Source: Distichodus sexfasciatus (Eukaryota; Chordata; Actinopteri; Characiformes; Distichodontidae). From it: 64,000 nt of DNA. This document shows, one piece after another, positions 24,501 to 36,500 of this stretch. Position numbers and translations under genes: made by a program. The stretch spans positions 1,657,207 through 1,721,206 of the forward strand of contig JAVGVS010000042.1 of NCBI GenBank assembly GCA_032718565.1, in the 5' to 3' direction. Numbering within the stretch: position 1 is the stretch's first letter; every line of letters begins with the position of its first letter. A model generated the notes under the pieces. That model ran no database searches and was not told the DNA's origin. It saw nothing but the letters and a program-made list of their open reading frames with translations.

Positions 24501-27500
24501 AGAGAGAATGAGGAAGGGACTGGGAGAGAGAGAATGATGAAGGGATTGGGAGAGAGAAGTGATGAAAGGATTGAGAGAGAGACAGAATGAGGAAGGATTA
24601 GAGGCAGAGAATGAGGAAGGGGATTGGGAGAGAGACAGAATGAGGAAGGGATTGGGAGAGAGAGAATGAGGAAGGGATTGGGAGAGAGAGAATGAGGAAG
24701 GGACTGGGAGAGAGGGAATGATGTAGGGATGGGGAGAGAGAGAATGATGAAGGGATTGGGGAGAGAGAATGAGGAAGGGACTGGGAGAGAGGGAATGTAG
24801 GATTGGGGGGGGAGAGAGAATGATGAAGGGATTGGGAGAGAGAAATGATGAAAGGATTGAGAGAGAGACAGAATGAGGAAGGGATTGGGAGAGAGAGAAT
24901 GAGGAAGGATTGGGAGAGAGAGAATGAGGAAGGGACTGGGAGAGAGAGAATGATGAAGGGATTGGGGGAGAGAGAATGATGAAAGGATTGAGAGAGAGAC
25001 AGAATGAGGAAGGGATTGGGAGGGAGAGAGAGAATGAGGGAGGGAGAGAGAGAATGAGGAAGGGATTGGGAGAGAGAGAGAATGAAGGAAGGGATTAGAG
25101 GAGGGGAGAATGGAGGAAGGGGATTGGGAGAGAGAGAGAGAGAGAATGAGGAAGTGGTCACAGGTGAGAACATGAAGGGATTGGAGAGGAACAAGTGTAG
25201 GGATTGGGAAAGAGAGAATGAGTGAAGGCACTTGGGAGAGAGAGAATGATGTGAGGATTTTGGGAGAGGAGAGAATGAGGAAGCGATTGAGAGAGAGGAA
25301 TGAAGTAGGATTGGGAAAGAGAGAAACAGGAAGGGACTGGGAGAGAAAGAGAATGGATGGAAGGGATTTCAGATAGAGAACATGAAAGGATTGAGAGAGA
25401 GACAGAAATGAGAAGGATTGGGAGAGAGAGAATGAGAGGAAGGGATTTAAGGAGAGAGAATGAGGAAGGGACTGGGGAGAGAGAATGAGGAAGTGATTGG
25501 GAGAGGAGAGGAATGAGGAAGGGACTGGGAGAGAGGGAATGATGTAGGGATGGGGAGAGAGAGAATGATGAAGGGATTGGGAGAGAGAGAATGAGGAAGG
25601 GACTGGGAGAGAGGGAATGATGTAGGGATTGGGGGAGAGAGAGAATGATGAAGGGATTGGGAGAGAGAAATGATGAAAGGATTGAGAGAGAGACAGAATG
25701 AGGAAGGGATTAGAGAGAGAGGGGAACGGAGGAAGGGATTGGGGAGAGAGAGAAAACGAGGAAGGATTCAGAGAGAGGCAGGGAACGATGAAGGGATTTG
25801 GAGAGAGAATGATGAAAGGATTGAGAGAGAGACAGAATGAGGAAGGGATTGGGAGGGAGAGAGAGAATGAGGGAGGGAGAGAGAGAATGAGGAAGGGATT
25901 GGGAGAGAGAGAATGGAAGGGATTGAGGGAGAGGAGAATGAGCAGGAAGGGATTGGGGAGAGAGGAGAGAGGAACGGAAAGGATTGGGAGAGAGAGAATG
26001 ATGAAGGGATTGAGGGAGGGAGAGAATGAGGAAAGGATTGGGAGAGAGAGAATGAAGGGATTGAGGGAGGGAGAGAATGAGGAAAGGATTGGGAGAGAGA
26101 GAGAGAATGACGAAGGGGGACTGGGAGGGAGAGAGAGAGAATGATGAAGGGATTAGAGGGAGAGAGAGAGAGAGAGAGAGAGAAGAGCTGCTTCATCACA
26201 ACAGCTGATAGAAACAAGTAGATTTGGAATCATTTTTATTAAAGGAAGTCAAAGTGTGTCAACATTAAAATGACTAAAACGTATTCTCGTGAATAAAGTG
26301 ATCAAATTCCCACCAGCCATTATCAAAAATAACAACTCAAACGCAGATCTGATGAGGCGTTATACTGCGATGCGAAATGCCCGCCTGAGCAGCATGTGAA
26401 GAGAGTGCGCACTGCTATTAATCCAACGTGATCCCACTCTTACATATGAGACATGGCGTCTTCGAACAGCACCAGGCGCTGAGGCGCCACACTTCGCCAG
26501 CCGCCCAGCCCAGCAGGGTTTGTTGAGGCTTTCCCAGGACTGCACGGCCGTATATCTGGGCTCGCCGATGCCCTGAGCGAAGTGGCAGTACATATTCATC
26601 ACCTTGGCCTCCTCCAGGGCCTCCTCCATGTCCTGTACGGGAACACAAACCAGCCTTAGGTACCTCGTTAAATATTAAACCCGAGCCCAATAACGGCTTG
26701 GGACCGCAGCTGCCTCTTCTGTTACAGGGTGGTCCCGGGGAGGGAGGGACTCCAGCTCCTGTTCCTCGCCACCGGGGGCTTTGGGATTGCTTTGCGTTTC
26801 AAATGACACCATTAGCATAATTCATCTTTCTTTCCCTCACATCTCTCCTGCCTAAAATGGAGCTGGCCAGACTCTCTCGTCTTTGACTGACCTTCAGAAA
26901 CTCGAGCAACTGCAGGACCGGTGGCTCAGTGTGTGTGTGTATGAGATACGGACGATGCCGCTCATGGAGCAGGGAAAGAATTGGGTGCTGCCCTTCTAGG
27001 GGCTCTGACTGCTCTGTGATACACTGGGTGTTTCTGGAGAGGAAAAATACTCTTCTTCCTCCTCCTCCTCCCTAATTTGCTGAACTGATAGCTGTGTGGT
27101 TGACAGCTTTTCGCTCTGATTAACGCCGTCTTTTCGCTCGCCGCTTCTCTCTCTCCTTGCGGCAGCCCCACCAGAGCAAAAGCTCCCTGGCTCTTGCCTG
27201 AAGACCTGGCCCGTCAGGTCAAAGTCGGAAGTCGAGCTTTCACCCTGTGAACTTTCCCCACCGTCTCCCGCCGGGTTTCATAATGACACGCCCAGAGGGA
27301 AGTTCGAGGCCTATAAAGCTAATGTGCTTGGTGAAATTGGAACCCAATGTTGATGGCTGAAGCGTTTTGGGAGAGTAGAACACACTGTAATGGACACACA
27401 ACAATGACAAAATTGACGCAAGTGTAAAATACAACTCCTAGTAAAACGGGGAGATTAATTAAATGTAAATCAAATAAATGTACAAAGAGTGAACAATTAG

Positions 27501-30500
27501 ACTACTTTTTGTTTCTATTCATTTGCTCCTTACCTCATGAATCACTGACAAGTTTGCACTGTAAATACGCTACTAAGGAGGAGGTACTGTAAATGAAAGA
27601 GTTCTTGTAACTAGAGTTCTATATAAAATATAGAAGGACAGGAAAGGATTCTGGACGAGGAGGAGTCACGTGGCACCACATGCGACAAAAGGTTTTTGAG
27701 TGGACGTACATGAACATGCACTAGATAAAGTATTAACAGAATTATACAAATGTTCAAAATAACCGACGTAGGCAAGGTTAGGTCAATTAGAGGCTGCTTT
27801 AATATTTGCTCCAGCCTGCTTTGCCGGATTTGCACTTTAGGGCTCGTGCTAATTAGCGGTAGCTACTCTTTACCAGTCAGGAAAGGCATTACCTAAACTG
27901 ATCCGGTAAAAGAAGTCCTTGAGTCAGTAATACAAAATCAAGGAATGCCAGCTAAATCGCTTAAGCTTTTTGCGGAAGAAAGTATACGTGGCTTTCAGAT
28001 GAGAATAAATGCACTTCTAAATACATTACAAAGTATCAAGCTACCGGAGTGGCAAACATTTATTTTCAAGCGGCACTAGAGGAAGTTAACCACTCTGTAT
28101 GTGGTTTGGGGAGCTTAACTCATGCGGTAGCGGCCCAGTGGCCTCTACAAAAATGAAGAAGCGTAACTACGTCTGCTGTTGTCAGCACGGCGTTAACAGT
28201 AACTATGCTGGGAAACGCAGACCACGATTTACGCGTTTTTCCTCGCTGTAGATTCAGTCAACCGCAAGTTCACTGATGATGCAGACCACAAGAACTCCAC
28301 AATTCGATCTGGATATATGTTTGATCTGTATACAACTCACAAGATTTATTTCATGGATGTGTAAGGCCAGTGTCAAGGGCTACTGGATTCAACTGACACA
28401 AACTCAGTTCAAAGAGGATTCAACTCTGTAGGAAGTTGTAAGGATCCCTCATTTGAGTGTGGTTATGAGATATTTAACAGGTACACTTGGCACATGGCTG
28501 CAAATACTTAATGACTGGCAAGAGGTATAAATGGATGGGGTTTATATTTTAGTCATGGTGTAGTTAGGACTCGGAGTGATTCAGGTTAATGGAGACCCTA
28601 GATTTGCACTTTGTTATTTTATGGATCCGGGTGATCAACCCGGGTGAGTCATGAATCGCCCAGCTCTAGTTCACAAAAACTATTCATATTTAACAGTTAC
28701 CCAAATGATATGAACATTAACATTCAGACGCTAACTGAATCCAAAATGAACTGTGATCCATGTGACCATTACGCGACTGAAACTGGAATTAGATGACAAT
28801 ACTTAATATTTAATGCGTACCCTAAGACAAGATAGGTTACATGCAAAGGTTTGGCCTTCTGTTCCAAGTATACAAGCCCCCCAAACAGTCTAAGAGAATG
28901 TTCAAAGTGCTAATTTCCTGAGTTAAAAAGGAGGACGACAAACCACAGATCAAGATTATCATGGAGCGCCGTTATGGGTATCTCGGTCCTTAACAAAGTC
29001 GAAGCCAAAGCTCACCAGAAACTTCCCCACCGTCTCCCACTGCAGCTTGTCGAAAGCGGTAAAGTCCATGTCTTCCACCATCTTGTCTCGGTAAACCCGG
29101 TTGGACTCATGAAGGTAAACCTTCACCAGGTCCTGAGGAGTCTTTAGGCAGGCGCTTTTGCAGGAAGAGATGCTCTAAATCGACAAAAGTGGAGAGAGAA
29201 GCACAATGACTTCACGATTTGGGAACCGGGTTTCTACAGAAGTCCATAGAGAAGATGTATCAACATTATTTTTCTCCTCATTCTCCTATTTTTTATGTGA
29301 TTTCAACATAACAAAAGTAGTTCTCTGATTGTAAAGCTGCAAATGTCTGAGCCTTCACCTCAAGTGACGGGCAGTGACATGATAATTGTGCAGCACTGGA
29401 AGACACTGTGGATGTAGTGCCAAGACACTAAGCCAATGTAAAAAAATTTACTATATAAATGTCATTAACACAATATTTGGCCTATAAATGAGCTTGCTTT
29501 TGGCTCTTTCTGGGAGAGAACTACATTTCCACAGTAACCCGCGGCTACTGTCGCATCACAATTTCGCTAACGGCGGATTATCGTCCGGATAAACACTTAT
29601 CATATCAACAATTAGCCAGAGAAAAGTTGGTTGTTTTTGGGTATTTCTATGAGCTAAAAAATATAGGTTTCTTTTGTCTGGTAATAGATTTGACGCACTG
29701 GAATGCTTGACTTCCTTTGGTCGCTGTGCTCCACAGACACAGCGGTTGGTTCACATTAAGGAAATTGTCATTGTTACTACTTATTACTCTGGCTTTTTTA
29801 GGTGCTGGAATTATTTTCACCAAAAGTTTTCACACACAAAGGAATCTTATAAATGTCAGCTTGTTCAGAGTTTGTGATCGACTTGCATGCATTTGCTAAA
29901 GGATTCCCGAAGTTACAACGCAAAAAGGTAAAGCGTTGGTTTCTAAAAAGCTAGCAGCTGACGCGGTTCCTTCATTATCATCCACAGCTTTCAGCCGTTA
30001 CAATAAAGTACAGGTGGGAGGAAGCTGAGGAGGCTTGGTTTTGTATTCAGCTCAAACTGTGACAGCACCACATTTTTGAACCCTGGAACTTTCAGACATT
30101 AAGGTGAGAAGAACCAACCATTTGCTCGACGTCAGGACCTGCTAAGTAGAATGATTTGTTCTTAAAACAGTTTTACGGGATTACATCAGAAAGAAATATG
30201 AAATACCAGGAATGGGCTATATTTTCTCCTGGTGGAGGAGACTGACATTTCTGTTCTCGTTTTTTTTTTCCCATGTTGCAGGGAAATGAAAGTCAAAAAA
30301 TCCCTATGCGTTCGGAAAGGGCTATGGAGATTAGGAGAATGAATTAAAAGAAACTCGCCGATGCTGCTGTCAGCACTGATACGCAGCCGTCATGCGACAG
30401 AACAAATGGTTTACATATGATGAATTTTCACAGTTTGAGCGCTAAGAAGAACTGTAACAAAATATGCTAAAGGGGCAAACAATGAATAAGAAAAGCGCTT

Positions 30501-33500
30501 GAGCTAATTGCTTCACTATTTCATTCACTGTTAAGCACATTAGCATTTCTGGCCAGAGGGAAGTTTCTTTCTTTCTTTAGACAGTTTTCTGGCTCCCTCC
30601 ACCTCCCCTGGTGTTCTTCTTCTCCCAAAATCAGCCCAAGCTCCCATTACCTTTCTACTTGTCAGCCATTTAATCATGCTAAGAGTTCCCTACAAGCTGT
30701 TGACTTACTTGGGCGCAGAGTTACAAAGATCTGGCTGGAGTTGTCTGTGATGAAACGGAGTAGGAAGCCCTGTGTTCACAGGGAAAGAGACGCTGGGTTC
30801 TGGTCCAGAGGGAGAACTCAACTCAGAGCTCCACAACCCACAATGGAGCTTAGGGAAACATGACAAAGCAAATTTAAAAAAGTTTGATTCTAGGCACACT
30901 TTTGGAGGCAGGCAAGCGGCACAACTACAATATTAAGTTTCATTATCGTTTCTGAACGACGTCATTACTAGAGATGGCACCAGTCTGATAAGTGGATCGG
31001 ATATCGGTCCGATAACGACTTAAAACAGCTGGATGGGGGATCTGTGGCATTGGGCAGATCTATGGAGCCGATCTGTAAATGCGTGCACGCTCAACTCGTT
31101 ATGCATCGGAGGCATCATGCAAAGCTAAGGTCTATAGTTCGACGCTCGCGCTTTTACTTTTATATATCGATATGACAATGAGCAGAACAAGTAAAATCAC
31201 GTGATTATACTGTGCTGTCTATCTTCATATCTTTTCTTACATAGCTTTACGAAAAAAAATGGAAGTATACAGTTAGTTTCATACCAATAATTAAATGTTC
31301 AGCTGCACATTTCTGCTCACTTGTAAAGATTTTAAGTAATGAACATTACTGTGCCTGCAAGAATCACGCTAAATATAGTCCAGAGCGCAGACCCTCGAAC
31401 CCCTGAAGGAAACTTTCGTCCTAGTACTGAAGGTGAAGTAAACAGAAAGATGGCTTGGCCAGAATATCATTCACAGCACAGCACACAGTGCACCACAATG
31501 AAATGACCTCTGCATTTAACCCATCCATGAGGGAGCAGGGCATCTGTCAAGCTCGGGAGCAGTGCATGCTTGGGACGGTACTCTTGCTCATGAGTACCTC
31601 AGTGTAATCTCTTACCGCCTGATTCGAACCCGGCGACCTTTCGATCACGGGCTAACACCCCACTGCTACGCCACCAACCACCCCTGTACATGGATTATAC
31701 AACCATAGTCAGCCCTAGTAGAGAAATTTCTTCATATAGCTGGAACCACAGGAGGGAAAAATCTGAGGTTGTTGAGTATCTCAGGTAGGTTGCAGTTTCA
31801 CCCAAAAAGACCAAACTCCAGGAAAGAATTATCCTTCATGTCTGCAACACACTATTCAACAACTAAAAAGAGCCTCCAAGAAGCTGGTTCATCTACTGTT
31901 ATCTGTTCCTTAATTAATAAGCAGAAGGTTATGACAAGCAGCAATTAATCACGATTGTGATGCGTCTCCATTGTTGGGTATCTCGCGGCCAGCCAGGTAT
32001 GCAGATGGCTCGCGCCGCTTCAGTCGGACTCGCCCATCCCTGCGAGGTAGACAGTGAGGAATGGGTCCGCTCACACCTCTACTCGCTGCTTTCCTCTCCT
32101 TCAAGATATATGCCACGCCTCCGCCAGATGTCAACGGCGCTGCCTGGAGCCAGCCAAAACAGGCCCATTACCACTTCGCAATGACTCCGACGGACGGGTG
32201 CCTGCTGTGAGCGGGCGAGGAACTGCATGAGCAGAAAGATTATTTTACATTAGGGTAGATGTGGTTTGAGGCATCTCTTCCAACTCAACAAAGACACCAA
32301 CAAGCTCCTTGAAGTGGTGGGTCTTGAGATGACGACAGCAAAGGACAGTAGCAAGGGGAAGTTCTATCAAGATGATGTTGTCGGATGCATGTCTTCCTCT
32401 TTTGAGCATTAGGGATCAACAGGATATAAACGCAGGAAATAATTTTTTCGGTCGATGGACAGGTTTTGTTTTTTCCAGTCTTGCTAAGTATGGTACATTC
32501 AGGGACAAACAGTTAAAGTTTACAAGGCTTCCAAGACGAGACTGCAGTCGAAAAGTTATACTCAACACCACCATTGGCGGCCGCTTCTGGACGCCTGATC
32601 TACTTCTTAACCAAACTTACAGCAGGATGCACACATGGGGAATTATCGGACGATGCAGATATCCGGCGTAAGCCAGGCTTATCTTCCAATGCCATTGGCG
32701 CGATACATAAGGAAGGCAAAGCGGAGTGCGTAAAGACGATATTTTGCCCGGCAGCGTTCCACGGCACGCTCAGAACTCTGGTACAAAAATGGCGAAGCTG
32801 CTGAGCGCGAAGCAGAGGGATGAAGCGGAGATTGAGCGAGTAACAGCATTTTAAGAAAAGCTACTCCCCATCTTACGCTACGCATTTCAAGTCAAACAGG
32901 CCATGTGGATAAATTTTCAGTAATTACCTTGAAGCTACAACTCCGGCTGTTTCCTGAGATACATACTACTGCTGGCAAACGTTCTGCGCGCTCAGAATTT
33001 GGGCACAACATAACGCGGCTGTGTAAAATCCGACCCTGTCTTTTGGACATGTTCCGGCACATGCGCTACCTTTCTGACGCGCGTTAAATGCATCATCAAA
33101 CATCGCTGAAAATATCGGGTGAAATTTGTAAGTGACTTGTAAAAAAGCAATTATCGGCCAATCTGATATTATCGTGCATCCCTACTTTCCAGTGTTCTCA
33201 GTCCTGGAAGATCAGAGGTGGAAATACCTTAGGTGGTCCTTGAAGAGGTGGGAGTTCAAATGACATTTGAAGATGGTCGTTCCCGATAACGACAAATATC
33301 AAGATTGATCCAAGGTAGAATGTTGCAATAATATTCGCACTTATATTGTATTAGCTATTGTGCGATTCTCTAGCGACCTGCAACACTCTTGAAGTCTGGT
33401 GATTCGGGCTGCTCATCCCAGAATTTTTTTTGAACCATTTTACCCTGCAGCCAGTCAACAACCGGAAAGGAAGCTGCATGGACTTGGACCCAAAAAAGCA

Positions 33501-36500
33501 TGGGACATCGATGCCGGGAAACAGGGCACGCATCAACTGTGGATGATATTTAAAAGCAGAGCTTCCATTCACAAGCCGGGAATTCCAGGCAGAGGTGGAG
33601 GAGAAGCTGGGAAACACCCGAGCTTGTCAAGTAGAGGGATTTTGAGATGGCAGCGAGGCGCGTTTCATGAGGTGCCCTCCTTCGGAAAACAAATAAATCA
33701 AACTGATTGCCCGTTGCATCGCAGCAAGCTACAGTCCCAGCCTTCTCTCACAGCCTTGCCAGGAAAGCGCCTGAGGAAGTTAGTTAAGATGACACACACC
33801 ACACAATGTGGAATTACTTTGAAGGCTTCGCCTCCCAGTTATGGCATCCCCTACAGAAAAGTGACGGAGGTTGCCAGCTCTGCCAGGGAGTCTCTTCACA
33901 CTGCTCGCTGATGGATTTAGCCCTCAATGGAGCCTAATTATCTAAGTATCCACACTCACAGGCTATAAATTAATTACTTATATTCGTATAGTCCAAATAT
34001 GCACCCAACCCAGGCCCTTCCCCTTCCACGGCAACTTTCAAAGTATCGACGAGAAACTTTTCATGCCACGGGGAGAAAAACGGCTCCCCGTTTCCCCCGA
34101 CTCCTCTTCTATTTTTTTAACGCTTTCGCCAAAGACAACTGACGATAGACCGCGTTGCGATACGTTGTTAGCTTCCCGCTATCGTCAGGCAATTATTGTT
34201 TTTACTGGAAAAACGGGCGATTTTTCGGTCTCGTGTAATCACGGGTGTCAAAGAGTCAGAATCAGATTTTGTTCAGAATCATAAATGAACAAGAAAGGAG
34301 AAAAAGTTGAGGTGAAAACTTGACGAGGAAGGCTAACAGCGATTGAGGAGAAAGCAACAGAGACGCCGGCTCCATAGAGGAGACGACTTTGAGGTCGCTC
34401 TCCTCTCCTCGGGCAGTTGGGGACTGAATTAGTACGGTACAACTAAGAGCGGCACTTCAAATGCCCTCACACAGTCTCATCTGCCTTTCTCCCTTCCTTC
34501 CTCCCTCTCTCCATCTCTCACTTCGCTTCATTACTCCGGCTGCGCGGAAAACAATGAGCCGCGGTTCAGAGGCCATCCTCCATCTCCCCCCCCAACCCCT
34601 GCCCCCGCTTTCATCTTCCACGCAGCGAGGGAAAGAGGCCCAATAAAGCAGCCTTTTCTCTTCTTCTTAAACACGGAAAGTCAACGCCGGCCTGCCTAAG
34701 CCGGCACAATAACAAGTAGAGGGACGGAAGCGTCACACTTAAAAGGGAGCGGAGCCGAAAATGTTTACGCGCCGAGCTTAAGTTAATGACGCAGACTTTC
34801 CGCCAGGCCACGCTTTTTTCCCCCGGTAAAATGAATCTGACTACAAAGAGAAAATTAGACCTAGCGTATGCTCAGCAAAGCGTTGACGGGGTGGGGGGGG
34901 AGATAAAACGTCTATTTTTTCTCAGTTTGTGGGATGAAATGGCTAATTTCCTAGGTGTACTGTCTCAGGTGAAGGACCTTTTCCGCAGATTATGCTCATT
35001 AAAAGGAACTGCTTCTCTTTCCTGGTGCTTATGACGGTGGTGTAGCGCTTCACTCCAAATTTTCACCTGGGTGTTGGACGGAGGTCAAATCTGGTGACCG
35101 TGAAGGCCACGGCATGTGATTAAACACATTGCTTACATACTTGTCGCAGCATTCGCTTCCCAAATGGTTGGGATTTTCAGTTTCTATAACAGCACTTGTG
35201 AAAGTGAGTGATTATGTGTCATTGTGAACATACCACAGTACACAGTACACCATAACAAAATATCACCCATCCGCGAAGGAGCAGTGGGCAGCTGATATGA
35301 GCAAGGCCCGGGGGAGCAGTGCGTTGGTGGCCTAGTGGTAGGACACTCGCCTTTGGACCAAGAGGTTGCGGGTTCAAATCCGATCTCTGGCATTACCAAC
35401 GCTGAGTCCCTGAGCAAGACCCTTAACACTAAATTGCTCTCAGGGGAGCTGTCCCTGAAGCTAGGAAATGGATAAGAGTGTCTGCTAAATGCTGTAAAAG
35501 TAAAATGCTTGGGGACGGTAGCTTGCTCATCAGTACCTCATGGGTCCGTGTACCTTGCGTTCATAGGATTTTCGACTCTGAAATCGAAATCGGAAAATGG
35601 ATTTTAAGACCTGATTTGGGTTTCGTATTTTAAAATAAAAATTACACATTGGATTTCAAGACCTTATTTTGATAACTGTTTTACTGTCAACTGACGGAAA
35701 ATGAATATCGAAGCATTTTGTGGAGAATAAAATGATTTTTAAAACAATGGCTCGATTTTCTATATTTCTATTATAAACTTTACATTTTTACTTTTGAATG
35801 AACCGGAAATAAAACGGAAAAAAAAAAAATTAATCGGAAAGAGAAATAAGCCTACTTGCATCTTATCCAAGCAAGCGATGGATGGCTATAGTTATATATT
35901 TTTTAAAGGTAACAAAAGGAGTCAGACATGAACGGACACGAATGTCCGTCAGATGACCCCCTCTGTACCCCTAACTGACACAACGTAGATGAAATATCTG
36001 CATACGTGTGCCTTTTTTGAGCATTTCCTTAATTAACTCGCCATAGGGCTCCAGAGACGCCATTTTTTTGTGATCCTCTGTCTTGGAGACTTGTGCCCCG
36101 ACACGTCACACGATGTGCGACTCTCCGGGCAATTTTTGAAATGTTAATAGAAAAATAATCCGTCTTTACATTTGGGATTATTAGATATTGTATTTGTTTG
36201 TTTGAGCATCTGTGTTAAGCAAGGAAAAACAATAAATGACCCAAAATTCGAATATGGTGATAAAATGTACAGAAAGCGCACCCATTTCATGTCATTTTTC
36301 GTTTTCCGATTTTGGTTTCAGAGTCGAAAATCCAATGAACGCAAGGTACACGGACCCTCATGAGTACCTTTACTGGTTCCCTGCATCATCATTAGCCCTG
36401 TCCAATTTATAGGGATCAGGTGTGCTCTTGGTGTACACCACAATGCAGTTGGTGGCGCAACGGTAGGGTGTTCGCCCCGTGATCAGAAAGTCGCCGGTTC

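Larger units (their letters stand above)
35199..36390 (-). mobile_element. SINE-A holding a SINE-B and an 816-bp DNA element
   Basis: The outer minus-strand SINE-A runs from AAAGTGAGTGATTATGTGTC. It is interrupted after GGGGGAGCAGTGC by a SINE-B, resumes at TGCTTGGGGACGGTAGC, is interrupted again after CAGTACCTCAT, and resumes at TCATGAGTACC. Confidence 0.8.

Noticed and set aside
23846..25231. 461-codon open frame rich in SLPIPSSFSLSQSL-type repeats on the minus strand, and related frames on both strands
   Set aside because: It is the translation of the purine/pyrimidine tandem repeat. Low complexity and absence of stops follow from base composition; no start context or family resemblance.
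36446..36500. tRNA gene
   Set aside because: A- and B-box-like motifs are present, but the sequence is the head of a SINE repeated many times in the window, without a foldable tRNA body.
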